A stretch of DNA of 64,000 nucleotides from Chitinophaga nivalis (GCF_025989125.1 NZ_JAPDNR010000001.1:4074301-4138300); one strand, 5' to 3'. Positions 44,438-53,519 are shown, counted from the stretch's first letter. The notes: generated by a model not told the origin, from the sequence alone. A program made the numbers and translations.

Positions 44438-44918
44438 AAGATTACATTGAAGGATAGAAAAATAAATTGGGTTTTAACAGGCTTATTATGTGCAGATATA
44501 GGGCGGGTACTTTCGAATAAGGGTTGTCATATGGCGTGTGTATTCATATACAATCCATAAAACAGGGGATGTTATATTTGATAGCGTATAAATAGCTTTA
44601 TAAAAGTAATGGGTATGGCTGCAATAACTATGCGGTAATGTAATCATCATATGAACGTCTCTTTAATGTATTTGTAAAACTACCGCCGGGCAGGAATATT
44701 GTTTTCATAGCTGCAATCGACTTACATATCCTGGAATTTAACTTTGATATTAAGACAGGAAATTTATCATTTTTTTCTTGTTTCTCTATATTGCCTGCGT
44801 ACTTGCGTAAAGCAGGAATTGCAGTATGCTTACAGTAGCATATTTCATTATTTCCCTGACTGCCTATGCCCCAATAGCCTGGTTACTCCTTTTTACATAT
44901 CCTTCAACTAATATAAGT
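44438..44918. other. AT-rich intergenic region
   Basis: 481 bp between divergent genes (the CDC-like lipoprotein on minus and the T9SS protein on plus). No supportable gene or hairpin. It must contain both promoters; I find no exact TAnnTTTG box. Confidence 0.4.
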
Positions 44919-47273
44919 ATGTACCCTGATTTTACGTGTTTGAAGTTTTCTCCAAACCTATACCGTTTGCTGCTGCTTTGCAGTGTATGCATGTTGATCG
45001 TGCATGTTTCGTTGGCGCAGCCCATACATTGCGTGCGTGCTACGTCATTTTCCACCAGTGGCCCGGCTGCAGTTACTTCCCCCGGGCTGGCCGTAGATAA
45101 TGATCGTTCTACCGCGGCTGGTTTTTTATTCCGGAAAGAAAATGTAGGTGCTAAGTTTTTCTTGTCTTTTCCTGTAAAGACAAAACCGGGAGATTCACTT
45201 AATATATTATTTAAGGGGACGACGCCCATAGTAATAAAAGCGGGTCATGTAATTACGTATGATGGCGATACCGAACTGGAGAAGATCCCGCTTAGTTCGT
45301 TTAGTGTAGAATATACCAATGCGCCGTTTGGGTATGTATTTGGATGGCAATATCAGCGACCATTTGATAAAATAGCGATTTCATTGGAAGCCTATAATTA
45401 TACTCCTGAGAAGGTAGATATATGTGGGGCGTATCATGTTCGTGCGTTACCCTATATCAGTAATACTGTAAATGTGTGTGAAGGTGCTGCAGAGATGTTG
45501 CATATTACGGGGCCGGAAAATGCTGTTTTTAAATGGTATGTGGGAGCAATAGGTGGGGTGCCGATATTTACCGGAGCGGATTTCAAGGCGCCCACACTTT
45601 TCCGGGATACTACTTTTTACGTAGAGACAACGGATGCCACAACTGGTTGTACGAATGAATCCAGAAAGAGAGTAAATCTCCGTGTTTCGCCCACAGCAGC
45701 TACTTTCTCAAAACAATGGAATAAAACATTTGGGGGAAGCGGGTTAGACGATCTGTATCATGTTTCCCTTACGCTTGATGGAGGCTATCTGCTTTGTGGT
45801 ACTTCTGCTTCCGCAAATATGGATGTTACGGATGGCAATAATGGCCAACAGGATTTTCTGGCTATTAAAACAGATTCTGCTGGTACAAAACAATGGAATA
45901 AAACCTATGGTGGTAGTGGTAATGATGTATTGCTGGCTGCTATAAAAGCCCCGGGTAACGGTTATTTGCTGACGGGATACACGACATCTGCTGATAAAGA
46001 CATCACAGATGGTAATAACGGCGGTGAAGATGCCTGGATGGTAAGGGTCGATAATACCGGTAACAAATTATGGGATAAAACTTTTGGTGGAACCGGTAAC
46101 GACCGGATCAATGCGGTCGTAGCCAGTCCGGAAGGTGGATATTTGTTGGGCGGTTATACCTGGTCAGACAATGGAGATGTTACAGATGGCAATAATGGAA
46201 AATCCGATATCTGGATTGTACGTATGGGAACAGGAGGGGTAAAGTTATGGGATAAGACCTTTGGTGGTAATAATCTGGATGTTTTGACAACGATAGCTGC
46301 AACACCGGATTCCGGCTATCTGTTGGGTGGATATTCCCGCTCCTCCAACGCAGATATTACAGACGGCAATAATGGTGCGGAAGATTACTGGATTATCAAG
46401 ATAGATGCCAATGGAAATAAACAATGGAATAAAACGTATGGCGGCAGTGGAGCGGATATCCTCAAACGGGTATTGTATACAGAAGACGGCGGTTATCTTT
46501 TGGCGGGTACTTCTACTTCGTCAGATTGGGATGTTAGTAGTGGTAATAAGGGTGGAGAGGACTTTTGGGTCGTAAAAACGGATGCATCCGGCAATAAAGA
46601 ATGGGAGAAATCCTATGGCGGGAGCAGCTATGATTTACTGACGAGTGTACAATCTATTCCAGGTGGTTGGTTGTTGGGTGGATATACCCGTTCTGCAAAT
46701 GGTGATATTACAACCGTTAATAAGGGGGAAGACGATTTTCTGATTGCCGTGATAGGGTATACAGGCAAACTGGGAAGTACCTTTACACTGGGTGGTAGCA
46801 AGGTAGATCAGCTTTATTCCTTACGTACGACCAACATACCTGGAGAAGTGATCCTGGGAGGTTTTTCTTTTTCTACTGATGGAGATATTTCAGATGGCAA
46901 TAACGGGCTGGAAGACTTTCTGCTGGCAAAGATAAAAGCAGCTTACAATTGCGACGGTGGTATGCCGGCTGCAGCAGCCATCCTGGCCGATACGATTAAA
47001 CCCGCCATACCCCGGCCGACCACATTAAAAGTATTTCCTAATCCTTTTTCTCAACAATTAGCTTTACGCTATACAGTGAAAAAAGAAGGACGTGTGCGGT
47101 TACAACTGTTTCATATCAGTGGCACCCTGATGGCTACACTGAAAGATGAATGGATGTCGGCTGGCACTTATCAGCTACAGGTTAATGGTAATGGTTATCC
47201 CGCCGGCAGCTACATCCTGCGTTTACAGGAATCTGGTAGTACACAGGTGACTTCGCTGATTAAGTCTGATTAA
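44919..47273 (+). CDS. T9SS-exported protein with seven propeller-like repeats
   Basis: 784 residues from ATG 44919, chosen because it opens a signal peptide (about 1-34, ending HVSLAQ); an earlier in-frame ATG would add 31 unrelated residues. Residues about 35-185 form a jelly-roll-like N-terminal domain shared with the next gene, then an Ig-like domain (about 185-265). Seven repeats of about 58 residues follow (about 266-680), each of the form QWNKTFGGSGxDxL...GGYLLGGYTxSxxGDITDGNNG...DFWIVKxD, very likely a seven-bladed beta-propeller. The C-terminus is a T9SS type A sorting domain (LKVFPNPFSQQL ... YPAGSYILRLQ). A surface or secreted protein of unknown ligand. Confidence 0.82.
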   Translation: MYPDFTCLKFSPNLYRLLLLCSVCMLIVHVSLAQPIHCVRATSFSTSGPAAVTSPGLAVDNDRSTAAGFLFRKENVGAKFFLSFPVKTKPGDSLNILFKGTTPIVIKAGHVITYDGDTELEKIPLSSFSVEYTNAPFGYVFGWQYQRPFDKIAISLEAYNYTPEKVDICGAYHVRALPYISNTVNVCEGAAEMLHITGPENAVFKWYVGAIGGVPIFTGADFKAPTLFRDTTFYVETTDATTGCTNESRKRVNLRVSPTAATFSKQWNKTFGGSGLDDLYHVSLTLDGGYLLCGTSASANMDVTDGNNGQQDFLAIKTDSAGTKQWNKTYGGSGNDVLLAAIKAPGNGYLLTGYTTSADKDITDGNNGGEDAWMVRVDNTGNKLWDKTFGGTGNDRINAVVASPEGGYLLGGYTWSDNGDVTDGNNGKSDIWIVRMGTGGVKLWDKTFGGNNLDVLTTIAATPDSGYLLGGYSRSSNADITDGNNGAEDYWIIKIDANGNKQWNKTYGGSGADILKRVLYTEDGGYLLAGTSTSSDWDVSSGNKGGEDFWVVKTDASGNKEWEKSYGGSSYDLLTSVQSIPGGWLLGGYTRSANGDITTVNKGEDDFLIAVIGYTGKLGSTFTLGGSKVDQLYSLRTTNIPGEVILGGFSFSTDGDISDGNNGLEDFLLAKIKAAYNCDGGMPAAAAILADTIKPAIPRPTTLKVFPNPFSQQLALRYTVKKEGRVRLQLFHISGTLMATLKDEWMSAGTYQLQVNGNGYPAGSYILRLQESGSTQVTSLIKSD

Positions 47274-47295
47274 TGCACCATCTAAATGATATCAT

Positions 47296-48255
47296 ATGTA
47301 CCACTTCCTCATATTCCTCCGGTCATCCTGGTTTAAAATGTTGATTTTGATGGGATGTTTGATCACTTCCTTTACAGCTATACAGGCGCAATCCATTCTC
47401 CCTGGTTTGGCCAGGATACAAACTTATAAGACGGATGGCCTTTGCGTGGGATGCCTGGTCGCACAGCCTGAATTAGCGGTAGACACGAGTAGCACTACTT
47501 ATTCCCAGTTGAAGATTTTATTAGGTTTGCTGGGTGCTTATGCGCAGCAAACACTGACCTTTCCATCTACCGGCAGCACCGGCAGTACTGTCACCCTGCT
47601 GCTATCATTTCCTGCCACCGTAACCAATCCGCTGCAGGTGGGTAATGTGGAGGTAGCCACTTACCTGAATGGTACATTTAACAATGACCGCAGAAGACTG
47701 GCTGATCTGGATATGGGCATATTTGTGATGCTGTTGGAGGGAAATAAAGTCATGGTATTTATCACTTGTGAAAAACCATTTAACCAGCTGGAGGTGCGTC
47801 TTACCTCCGGTTTACAGTTGATAGGCAGTGTGAATATACACTATGCTGCCCAGGAGGTACCGGCGCAGCAAGTAGCCGGGAACCTGGAAAAGATGAGTGA
47901 TGCCGCTATTTTTGCCTCCCCTGCACTGTATAATCATACCATCTATGCAGAAGCTGCTGCCAGGGCCGGATCTACAGCCGGCGCGCAGACAGCAGCTGTA
48001 GAAGACTGGCAATTATTCCCGAATCCATTCAGTACGCAGCTAAGTACCCGTTTCACCCTGCGTAAACAAGCCCGGGTAACGATCACACTATATCCGGTGA
48101 ATGGCGCCAGGCCCTTTGTGTTGACAGATCAGGTAAGGGCACCAGGGGTATATCAAATACCTTTGACCACTGCAAAACTACCGGCAGGACAATACATTTG
48201 TAAAATCATGGCAGGGCAGGAGGTACATACGCAACAAGTAATAAAACCGGAATAA
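47296..48255 (+). CDS. T9SS-exported protein related to its neighbour
   Basis: 319 residues: signal peptide (about 1-32, ending AIQAQ), one N-terminal domain (about 35-200) that matches in pattern the first domain of the preceding gene (ARIQTYKTDGLCVGC, PELAVDTSSTTYSQ against its ATSFSTSGPAAVTSPGLAVD), a linker, and a T9SS type A sorting domain (WQLFPNPFSTQLSTRFTL ... LPAGQYICKIMAG). It lacks the propeller repeats. It lies 22 bp after the larger paralogue on the same strand, so both are co-transcribed and probably secreted together. Function unknown. Confidence 0.8.
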   Translation: MYHFLIFLRSSWFKMLILMGCLITSFTAIQAQSILPGLARIQTYKTDGLCVGCLVAQPELAVDTSSTTYSQLKILLGLLGAYAQQTLTFPSTGSTGSTVTLLLSFPATVTNPLQVGNVEVATYLNGTFNNDRRRLADLDMGIFVMLLEGNKVMVFITCEKPFNQLEVRLTSGLQLIGSVNIHYAAQEVPAQQVAGNLEKMSDAAIFASPALYNHTIYAEAAARAGSTAGAQTAAVEDWQLFPNPFSTQLSTRFTLRKQARVTITLYPVNGARPFVLTDQVRAPGVYQIPLTTAKLPAGQYICKIMAGQEVHTQQVIKPE

Positions 48256-48274
48256 AATTTCAATTACAAAAGAT

Positions 48275-48320
48275 AAACCATCAAAGCCTTCAGTACCGGT
48301 ACTGCAGGCTTTGATGGTTT
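48275..48320. terminator. long hairpin terminator between convergent genes
   Basis: 23-bp arms meeting at a central GGTACC-type palindrome (one mismatch), ending in a T-run on the plus side. Serves the T9SS pair (plus) and the regulator gene (minus, stop at 48328). Confidence 0.8.
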
Positions 48321-48327
48321 TTGCGTA

Positions 48328-49218
48328 CTAATGATGTGATAGTTCAACATGCAGACAATATCCTTTACCATGTATATTCTTAATACTGACACCAGCATCG
48401 TGCTGCAGCTTTTTCCGGAGTTTGGATACATACATATCCAGGCTGCGTCCTGTAATTACCCCTTCATCTTCCCATCCTTCTTTTAGTAACAGGTTACGAT
48501 CAATCACCTGATTGATTTGTTTGACAAAGATGTTAAGCAGGGTCTGTTCTTTGGGGGTGAGGGAGATTGTTTCCTCCGCGTAGCGCAATATGCCTTTATC
48601 CGGGATAAACAGATATGCTCCGATGGCAATGCCGGGTATGTCCATAACTGGCGCCGGAACTACCAGTGGCCTGTCGGGGTTGTTCGGCTTTTTACGTTTG
48701 TAAAACTGCCTGCCTGTGACCACTGCAACGCTCATCAGCAAGCCCGCGATGAGGGTATAATAAAGCGGTGCGTTGTTGCTGACAGGTACCTGTATATTAA
48801 TAACATAATTGTCTGGTGGCATTATCCGGCCTATACAAGGCACGGTGCCTTTGATGACATCTTCGCTGGTAAATCCATATACAATCTGGGAAGATCCGGC
48901 GATGGTAACACTTAACGTGTAGGGAACCGGCAGCAGATGCGCTTTCATCAGCTGTGTAGCGATGTTGGCCAGGGAATCGGGGATGAATGTAAACGGATTT
49001 TCGAACGAAATCCGGTACGTATTGGCAGCTGTTTGTTGTACCGGCATGATCCGGGAAGTATGATCGCCTGCTGCCCGCAGCAACAGGTGACCTACCTGTC
49101 TGAACTGGATAGCTTTCCGGCTTTCCTGCTCTGAAAGCCCCTGTGCAAACAGGTTTGAGCAGTGATGCAGCAGGATTGCCAGCGTAATAAAGGCCGTCGT
49201 TAACCGATGTAAATACAA
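48328..49218 (-). CDS. membrane-anchored winged-helix regulator with periplasmic domain (ToxR-like in inverted order)
   Basis: 296 residues from a TTG at 49218; no ATG precedes the signal sequence, and the TTG opens a good one (about 1-25, FITLAILLHHCSNLFAQ). Residues about 26-150 are periplasmic, then a TM helix (about 155-173, YTLIAGLLMSVAVVTG), a basic linker (RQFYKRKKPNNP) and a cytoplasmic OmpR/PhoB-type winged helix (about 205-293) with EQTLLNIFVKQINQVIDRNL and GRSLDMYVSKLRKKL. It should couple an envelope signal directly to transcription without phosphorylation. This family is known in Bacteroidota, but its ligand is unknown. It is divergent from the DoxX gene. Confidence 0.82.
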   Translation of the reverse strand: MYLHRLTTAFITLAILLHHCSNLFAQGLSEQESRKAIQFRQVGHLLLRAAGDHTSRIMPVQQTAANTYRISFENPFTFIPDSLANIATQLMKAHLLPVPYTLSVTIAGSSQIVYGFTSEDVIKGTVPCIGRIMPPDNYVINIQVPVSNNAPLYYTLIAGLLMSVAVVTGRQFYKRKKPNNPDRPLVVPAPVMDIPGIAIGAYLFIPDKGILRYAEETISLTPKEQTLLNIFVKQINQVIDRNLLLKEGWEDEGVITGRSLDMYVSKLRKKLQHDAGVSIKNIHGKGYCLHVELSHH

Positions 49219-49243
49219 AGCTTTAAAAGATTTTACCAGTCAA

Positions 49244-49268
49244 TTTACACTTTTTTACACGTGTTTAC
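49244..49268. promoter_or_regulatory. paired TTTACAC repeats in a divergent promoter region
   Basis: TTTACAC occurs at 49244-49250 and 49254-49260, spaced 10 bp (one helical turn) start to start, with an ACACGTGT palindrome at 49257-49264. Such repeats suit a winged-helix regulator and lie between that regulator gene and DoxX. Operator status is inference. Confidence 0.35.
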
Positions 49269-49330
49269 CTGCCCTTGCCTGCGTATCACTTTACCTTCGG
49301 CCTGATTTATTCAAATTAAAAATAATTATT

Positions 49331-49753
49331 ATGTTTAAAAAACGTCTGGCCGCAATGGCCCATGTAGCAATCGGGGTTGTACTGATTCGTATCATCGCCG
49401 GCTTACTGATTTTTGTTCATGGCTGCGGCATATTTCATCCGGGGCATATGGAGGGGAATATTGCCTGGCTGACTGACCTTCATTTTCCGATACCGGTAGG
49501 AATGGCTTATCTGGGAAAAGGGGCGGAACTCGTTGGTGGCGCCTTCCTAATGCTGGGATTACTGACCCGGATGGCGGCAGCCGTGCTGGTCATCAATATG
49601 GGGGTGATTACTTTTATCATGGGTACGGGTAAGGTCTTTACAGACGACCAGCCGCCTTTTTTATTCCTGGTATTGTTCCTTTATTTACTGATAGCCGGTG
49701 GCGGGAAATATAGTCTTGATAGGTTATGGTGGGGCAAACGTTCCGCATCGTAA
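49331..49753 (+). CDS. DoxX family membrane protein
   Basis: 140 residues, four predicted TM helices covering most of the protein (for example VAIGVVLIRIIAGLLIFVHG, LVGGAFLMLGLLTRMAAAVL, VINMGVITFIMGTG, FLFLVLFLYLLIAGGG). The features RIIAGLLIFVHG, a conserved Gly-rich second helix and GGGKYSLDRLWW at the C-terminus are typical of the DoxX family. DoxX proteins are membrane proteins of unclear biochemical role, linked in some bacteria to redox stress. Divergent from the membrane regulator. Confidence 0.87.
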   Translation: MFKKRLAAMAHVAIGVVLIRIIAGLLIFVHGCGIFHPGHMEGNIAWLTDLHFPIPVGMAYLGKGAELVGGAFLMLGLLTRMAAAVLVINMGVITFIMGTGKVFTDDQPPFLFLVLFLYLLIAGGGKYSLDRLWWGKRSAS

Positions 49754-49824
49754 TAGCGAAGCTGGTGAGATAAGGGATTGCTGCGAAGTTTTCTCAGGCA
49801 TAGGCACTTCCCTTTTTAGTGATG

Positions 49825-49947
49825 TATCTTTGCCGGATGAACAGCCGTAACAGCGGCATGACCGTTTATCATTGTCAGGTACAGGCAGGAGTCATTTTAT
49901 ATACTTATCCTGTTGTATCAGATGCATGGAAACAAAACACATCATAA
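49825..49947 (+). promoter_or_regulatory. TAnnTTTG promoter followed by a possible 36-codon leader frame
   Basis: TATCTTTG at 49825-49832 matches TAnnTTTG. An ATG at 49837 would open a 36-codon frame (MNSRNSGMTVYHCQV...) ending at TAA 49945-49947, 10 bp before the next gene. The predicted TSS lies at or next to this ATG, so the frame would be leaderless; it may be chance. Confidence 0.3.
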
Positions 49948-49957
49948 CAGATAGATA

Positions 49958-50299
49958 ATGGCCTACTCCATAAAGAAAGAAGACGTGATAAAATATGCGC
50001 CGGAAGCCTTGCGGGAATTTCACCTGACAGCCTACGAATGGATCGATAACCTGCATTTCACGGCGGATCCCCATGTATATCTGACAAATGCCGCGGCGTA
50101 TCTTACGGTAGCCAGGGAATTGTTTCTGGCGGCCGGCTGGGATGGAGATGGTGAAATAGGATTAATCTGGATACCACCGTTTATGCTGCATGAAATGGCA
50201 TTTCAGGAAGATGCCAGGGGGGTGATTATCTGGCATGTGAAGCAGGAGGAAGATGGCATTTCCTGGTTGCTCTCACCCATCGCATTGCCTTTCCCGTAA
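49958..50299 (+). CDS. hypothetical protein
   Basis: 113 residues, soluble, rich in aromatics and acids, beginning MAYSIKKEDVIKYAPEAL. Internal sequence GWDGDGEIGLIWIPPFMLHE followed by GVIIWHVKQEEDGISWLLSP suggests a small alpha/beta fold. No recognised family. Preceded by a matching Bacteroidota promoter at 49825, followed by a small lipoprotein gene on the same strand. Confidence 0.6.
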   Translation: MAYSIKKEDVIKYAPEALREFHLTAYEWIDNLHFTADPHVYLTNAAAYLTVARELFLAAGWDGDGEIGLIWIPPFMLHEMAFQEDARGVIIWHVKQEEDGISWLLSPIALPFP

Positions 50300-50388
50300 G
50301 GAGAGCAGGATAAAATTGTCAACTGATGGCTGGCACATAGCTGGTTTAAATGGAGCCGGTGGCTGATCCTTTTTTAATACATTGCAGT

Positions 50389-50574
50389 ATGAAGACGTTC
50401 TTACTGGCGCTGGGACTAACCACGCTTTTCGGTTGTTACTCCCGTACCGAAAGTTATGATGAAAGCCGCGAACTGATTCCCAACCCGGAGGGGTATCAAA
50501 AGGATACGTTTGTGCTGCCGGCCGGTGATACCACCTCCGTGAGAGATACGATCCATAATAAAACGCCCGCTTGA
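50389..50574 (+). CDS. small lipoprotein
   Basis: 61 residues from ATG 50389 (an in-frame ATG 39 bp upstream would destroy the signal). Lipobox LFGC, Cys at about residue 16, then a short charged mature peptide (YSRTESYDESRELIPN). Too small for a fold to be assigned. Ends in a hairpin terminator overlapping its last codons. Confidence 0.6.
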   Translation: MKTFLLALGLTTLFGCYSRTESYDESRELIPNPEGYQKDTFVLPAGDTTSVRDTIHNKTPA

Positions 50575-50596
50575 TCCGGTAGCAGCGGCGTTTTAT
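50560..50596 (+). terminator. rho-independent terminator
   Basis: AAAACGCC (50560-50567) pairs with GGCGTTTT (50587-50594), overlapping the end of the small lipoprotein gene. Confidence 0.6.
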
Positions 50597-50627
50597 TACA
50601 ACAGGCCATCAGGAAATTTAACCACGT

Positions 50628-51056
50628 ATGTATATGAAATATCAACTCAGGAATATTCCTTTATTAAAGAAGATACTTTTGGCGGATTTCTTGTTGGGTG
50701 GGGGCACGGCGGTGATAGGTTTATGTGGGTATCCGTTGTTATCCGATTTTATGGGACTACCGGTAAATCTGATTGTTATTATCTCGGCAGTTACCCTGGC
50801 TTATGCACTGGTGGCCCTGCGTCTCGTAACACAAAAACAGCCGGCTGTATCGTTGCTGCGCATCCTGATATACGCCAACTGGATATGGGCGTTTATCAGC
50901 CTGGCGTTATTAATCTGGTATCTTCCCGGAGCCACCATATGGGGCGCAGCATTCCTGATACTACAGGTGGCCGTAGTAGGAGGGTTGGCTTATGTGGAAG
51001 GTACGTATGTTACCCGCTCCGGTAGCGGCAATACCGGAACATCCCGTAGCAGGTAA
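50628..51056 (+). CDS. hypothetical four-helix membrane protein
   Basis: 142 residues; four hydrophobic segments (about 18-36, 43-62, 74-93 and 98-120) and a short Ser/Gly-rich C-terminal tail. ATG at 50628 or the second Met at 50634 could start it. The topology resembles DoxX/SPW-type small membrane proteins but no signature decides. Its stop is 15 bp from the convergent P450 stop codon. Confidence 0.6.
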   Translation: MYMKYQLRNIPLLKKILLADFLLGGGTAVIGLCGYPLLSDFMGLPVNLIVIISAVTLAYALVALRLVTQKQPAVSLLRILIYANWIWAFISLALLIWYLPGATIWGAAFLILQVAVVGGLAYVEGTYVTRSGSGNTGTSRSR

Positions 51057-51071
51057 CTTACCGGGCTGATA

Positions 51072-52286
51072 TTAGTTGATGCTATTCCGTGCTTTGAATT
51101 TCACACGCAGGCTTTGCGGGTAGCGGCTGAATATACCAATTTCTTTAGGGATGGTATCATCCGCAAACGCCAGCTCCTCCATGTAATCCAGTAGCATTTC
51201 CGCCGCCACCTGCATTTCCATTTTAGATAACTGCGCACCTACACAGAAGTGGCGTCCATATCCAAAAGTAGCCATGTTGCTGGCGCCGGTATACGCTATT
51301 TTGGTTTCCAGTTCTTTCCGCAGGATATTAAACTCATCGGGGTTTTCAAATTTTGATTTGTCACGGTTGGCAGCAGCAATCATACAAACCACAGTGGCGT
51401 TGGCGGGAATCTCTCCACTACTTAACTGTACTTTCTCGCTGGTGACGCGCAGTATCATATGAGCGGGGGGGGAGCACCGCAGGGATTCGGTGATGGCCCG
51501 ATCCATCAGGCTTCGGTCTTGTTGCAGCAGGGCCAGCTGGTCGGGATGGGACAACAAATTGCGGAACATATTGGCAATGGCTTTATCCGTTGTTTCACCA
51601 CCTGCCTGTAGTAACAGTCCGCAGAATCCCATTATCTGACGCTTGTCCATCTGCACACCGTCTATTTCAGCATTACAGAGAATGGTCAGTAAATCGTTGC
51701 CCTGCTTGCCAATACGGTCATCGATGATATTACTCAGATATGCCTGGAATTCATCCCTGGCATCTTTGGCTGCCTGTAATACCGTCTCATTATTACTGAT
51801 GTTTTCGAAGTGGCGGGCAAAACAATTGTACCATTTATGAAAATAGACGATGTCTTCTTCCGGTAGTCCCAGCATGCTGACGATCACTTTAATAGGGAAG
51901 ATGTTGGTAAATTCATCCCTTAATTCCACCACATTTCGCCCGTTGAAATGTTCCAGCAGGGAAGCTGCATTTTGTTTTATACAAGGGAGTGTTTGTTCCA
52001 TCAGTTCCTTGCCACGAAAAGAAGGTACTACTACATTACGGGACCTGGAATGTTCTCTGCCATCCATCTGTATCATGGTGACGCCGTGCAGGGGTTCTAC
52101 CTGCCAGGAATAGTTATGGCTGGTGAAGGTGGGATCTTTAAAAGCTCTTTCCACATCTTCATATAAACTGATAACATAACTATTCGTGGGTTCGTGAAAA
52201 AAGAGTGGTTGTTGTTCGTGCATTAACTGATAGTAATAGTAAGGATTTTCCTGATAGGCCTCAGAGAAGAAATTAATAGTTTGCAT
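51072..52286 (-). CDS. cytochrome P450
   Basis: 404-residue soluble bacterial P450. Heme-ligand loop FGYGRHFCVG (around residues 346-355), ExxR in ITESLRCS, I-helix oxygen-activation motif LLQAGGETTDKAI, and ERxxR-style K-helix context are all present; length is normal. Redox partners are not encoded nearby, so ferredoxin and reductase must be elsewhere. It is on the opposite strand, 12 kb beyond the PKS block with unrelated genes between, so a role in that pathway is not supported. Substrate unknown. Confidence 0.93.
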   Translation of the reverse strand: MQTINFFSEAYQENPYYYYQLMHEQQPLFFHEPTNSYVISLYEDVERAFKDPTFTSHNYSWQVEPLHGVTMIQMDGREHSRSRNVVVPSFRGKELMEQTLPCIKQNAASLLEHFNGRNVVELRDEFTNIFPIKVIVSMLGLPEEDIVYFHKWYNCFARHFENISNNETVLQAAKDARDEFQAYLSNIIDDRIGKQGNDLLTILCNAEIDGVQMDKRQIMGFCGLLLQAGGETTDKAIANMFRNLLSHPDQLALLQQDRSLMDRAITESLRCSPPAHMILRVTSEKVQLSSGEIPANATVVCMIAAANRDKSKFENPDEFNILRKELETKIAYTGASNMATFGYGRHFCVGAQLSKMEMQVAAEMLLDYMEELAFADDTIPKEIGIFSRYPQSLRVKFKARNSIN

Positions 52287-52421
52287 AAAATGAGATTTCG
52301 ATTTAATCGGTAATTGGGAATTACTATGCTGTTGAGGGGAAGCTGGTCTTAATGGTTACTTTGTGTATTTTTCCTGGCTATCTTGAGAGGTAAATATAAA
52401 TACAACGTCTGAAATGTAGTC

Positions 52422-52535
52422 TCAGTAAACCGCCGGCACTGCAAACTCTTCCGGAGGAATGTCCATAGCGTTGGTGGTATAACCGGTAAGCAGCCCATGA
52501 CCAATCGTGACATCATTGAAGGAAATACCTACACT
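52422..52535 (-). pseudogene. possible coding remnant
   Basis: On the minus strand, a stretch of 36 codons with protein-like composition (SVGISFNDVTIGHGLLTG, then DIPPEEFAVPAVY) ends at TGA 52424-52422, preceded in frame by a stop at 52538-52536. No start codon at the left edge. It lies in the 306-bp gap between P450 and the SGNH-like gene, otherwise empty. Possibly debris of an old gene; family not recognised. Confidence 0.25.
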
Positions 52536-52592
52536 TTATTTGTACGCAGATAAAGCGCAGGTAATATCCTGTTCCTGCTTGCGGACAGGTGA

Positions 52593-53510
52593 TTATTGCA
52601 TCGCTTTTTTTATATCAGCTATTAATAGGTTTGTTCTATAATCAACTCCTGCTTTGGTTAAGTGATAGGGAGTATTAAACATCAGGGAGTCTGGCATTTT
52701 ATACCGTGCCGGAGTGCCCAGTACAGTAAGACCATTTTTCTTTAGCGCAGCTGCGATACCTGCTATTTGCGGGATACTTTTTTCAAACGTCGAGTCCTGC
52801 AGCCCGGGGAAGGAAACCAACAGGGTAGCGCCTTTTTCCTGCATTTTCTTGTTGAAATCCATCAGCTTTTCAACAACTGCGGGATTGTATTTATTACCTA
52901 AAGAAGCATAGGGTTCAAATTTTTCCTTTCCCAGCTGCCAATGCCCGGAAGCATCTCCAAATGTATTGAAAGAAGAAACACCATATACCGGACTTTCCGT
53001 ATTATATAAGTACTGCGACGGCATGAATTTAGAGAAGAGATATGCCGGCAGATAACTATAAATAGCCGCCCACTGCCTGATGCCTAATTGGTGGATGGCA
53101 CGGGGAGGAACATCCAATGCCGTTATCAGTAACTCTTCACGACCGTATGCAAACTTGTTATAGAATTGTTCATACTCCGGCGAAATGACAACAATGTCGC
53201 CGGATTGGATAAAGGGGAGGGTATGATCGAGCATATAGATTAACCCCAGGGCGGCATGAATGGCGGTGTTGATAGGATGAATATGCAGAGAGTCCTGGAT
53301 GATCTCACTATTCAACCCAAAGCTCAGGTTGGACCCACCTACTAAAACCATACGGGGAGCTGGTGTGTGTATCAGCAACGAATCCTTTATGGGTTGTGCA
53401 AACAATAACGATTTCGAGGTAGTGGGTGTTGCCGGTAATAGCAGCCCTACCGTAAATATCCCCAATATGATAGCAATAAAATGTAATAGCGTTACGAAAA
53501 ATTTCCTCAT
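52593..53510 (-). CDS. SGNH-fold periplasmic/membrane-tethered protein
   Basis: 305 residues; one N-terminal TM/signal segment (about 5-25, LLHFIAIILGIFTVGLLLPA), then an SGNH-hydrolase-like domain: block I as LVGGSNLSFG (Ser), PINTAIHAALG (Gly/Asn block), GDIVVISPEY, and a C-terminal block with YHLTKAGVDYR supplying Asp/His. Proteins of this kind pair with MBOAT O-acyltransferases, which transfer acyl groups across the membrane to an SGNH partner (AlgI/AlgJ, DltB/DltD). Lies 9 bp downstream of the MBOAT gene on the same strand; the acceptor glycan is unknown. Confidence 0.78.
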   Translation of the reverse strand: MRKFFVTLLHFIAIILGIFTVGLLLPATPTTSKSLLFAQPIKDSLLIHTPAPRMVLVGGSNLSFGLNSEIIQDSLHIHPINTAIHAALGLIYMLDHTLPFIQSGDIVVISPEYEQFYNKFAYGREELLITALDVPPRAIHQLGIRQWAAIYSYLPAYLFSKFMPSQYLYNTESPVYGVSSFNTFGDASGHWQLGKEKFEPYASLGNKYNPAVVEKLMDFNKKMQEKGATLLVSFPGLQDSTFEKSIPQIAGIAAALKKNGLTVLGTPARYKMPDSLMFNTPYHLTKAGVDYRTNLLIADIKKAMQ

Positions 53511-53519
53511 CTCGATACA

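Noticed and set aside
51072..52286. Cytochrome P450 as a tailoring enzyme of the PKS
   Set aside because: It lies on the other strand about 12 kb beyond the block, with unrelated genes between, so context does not support it.
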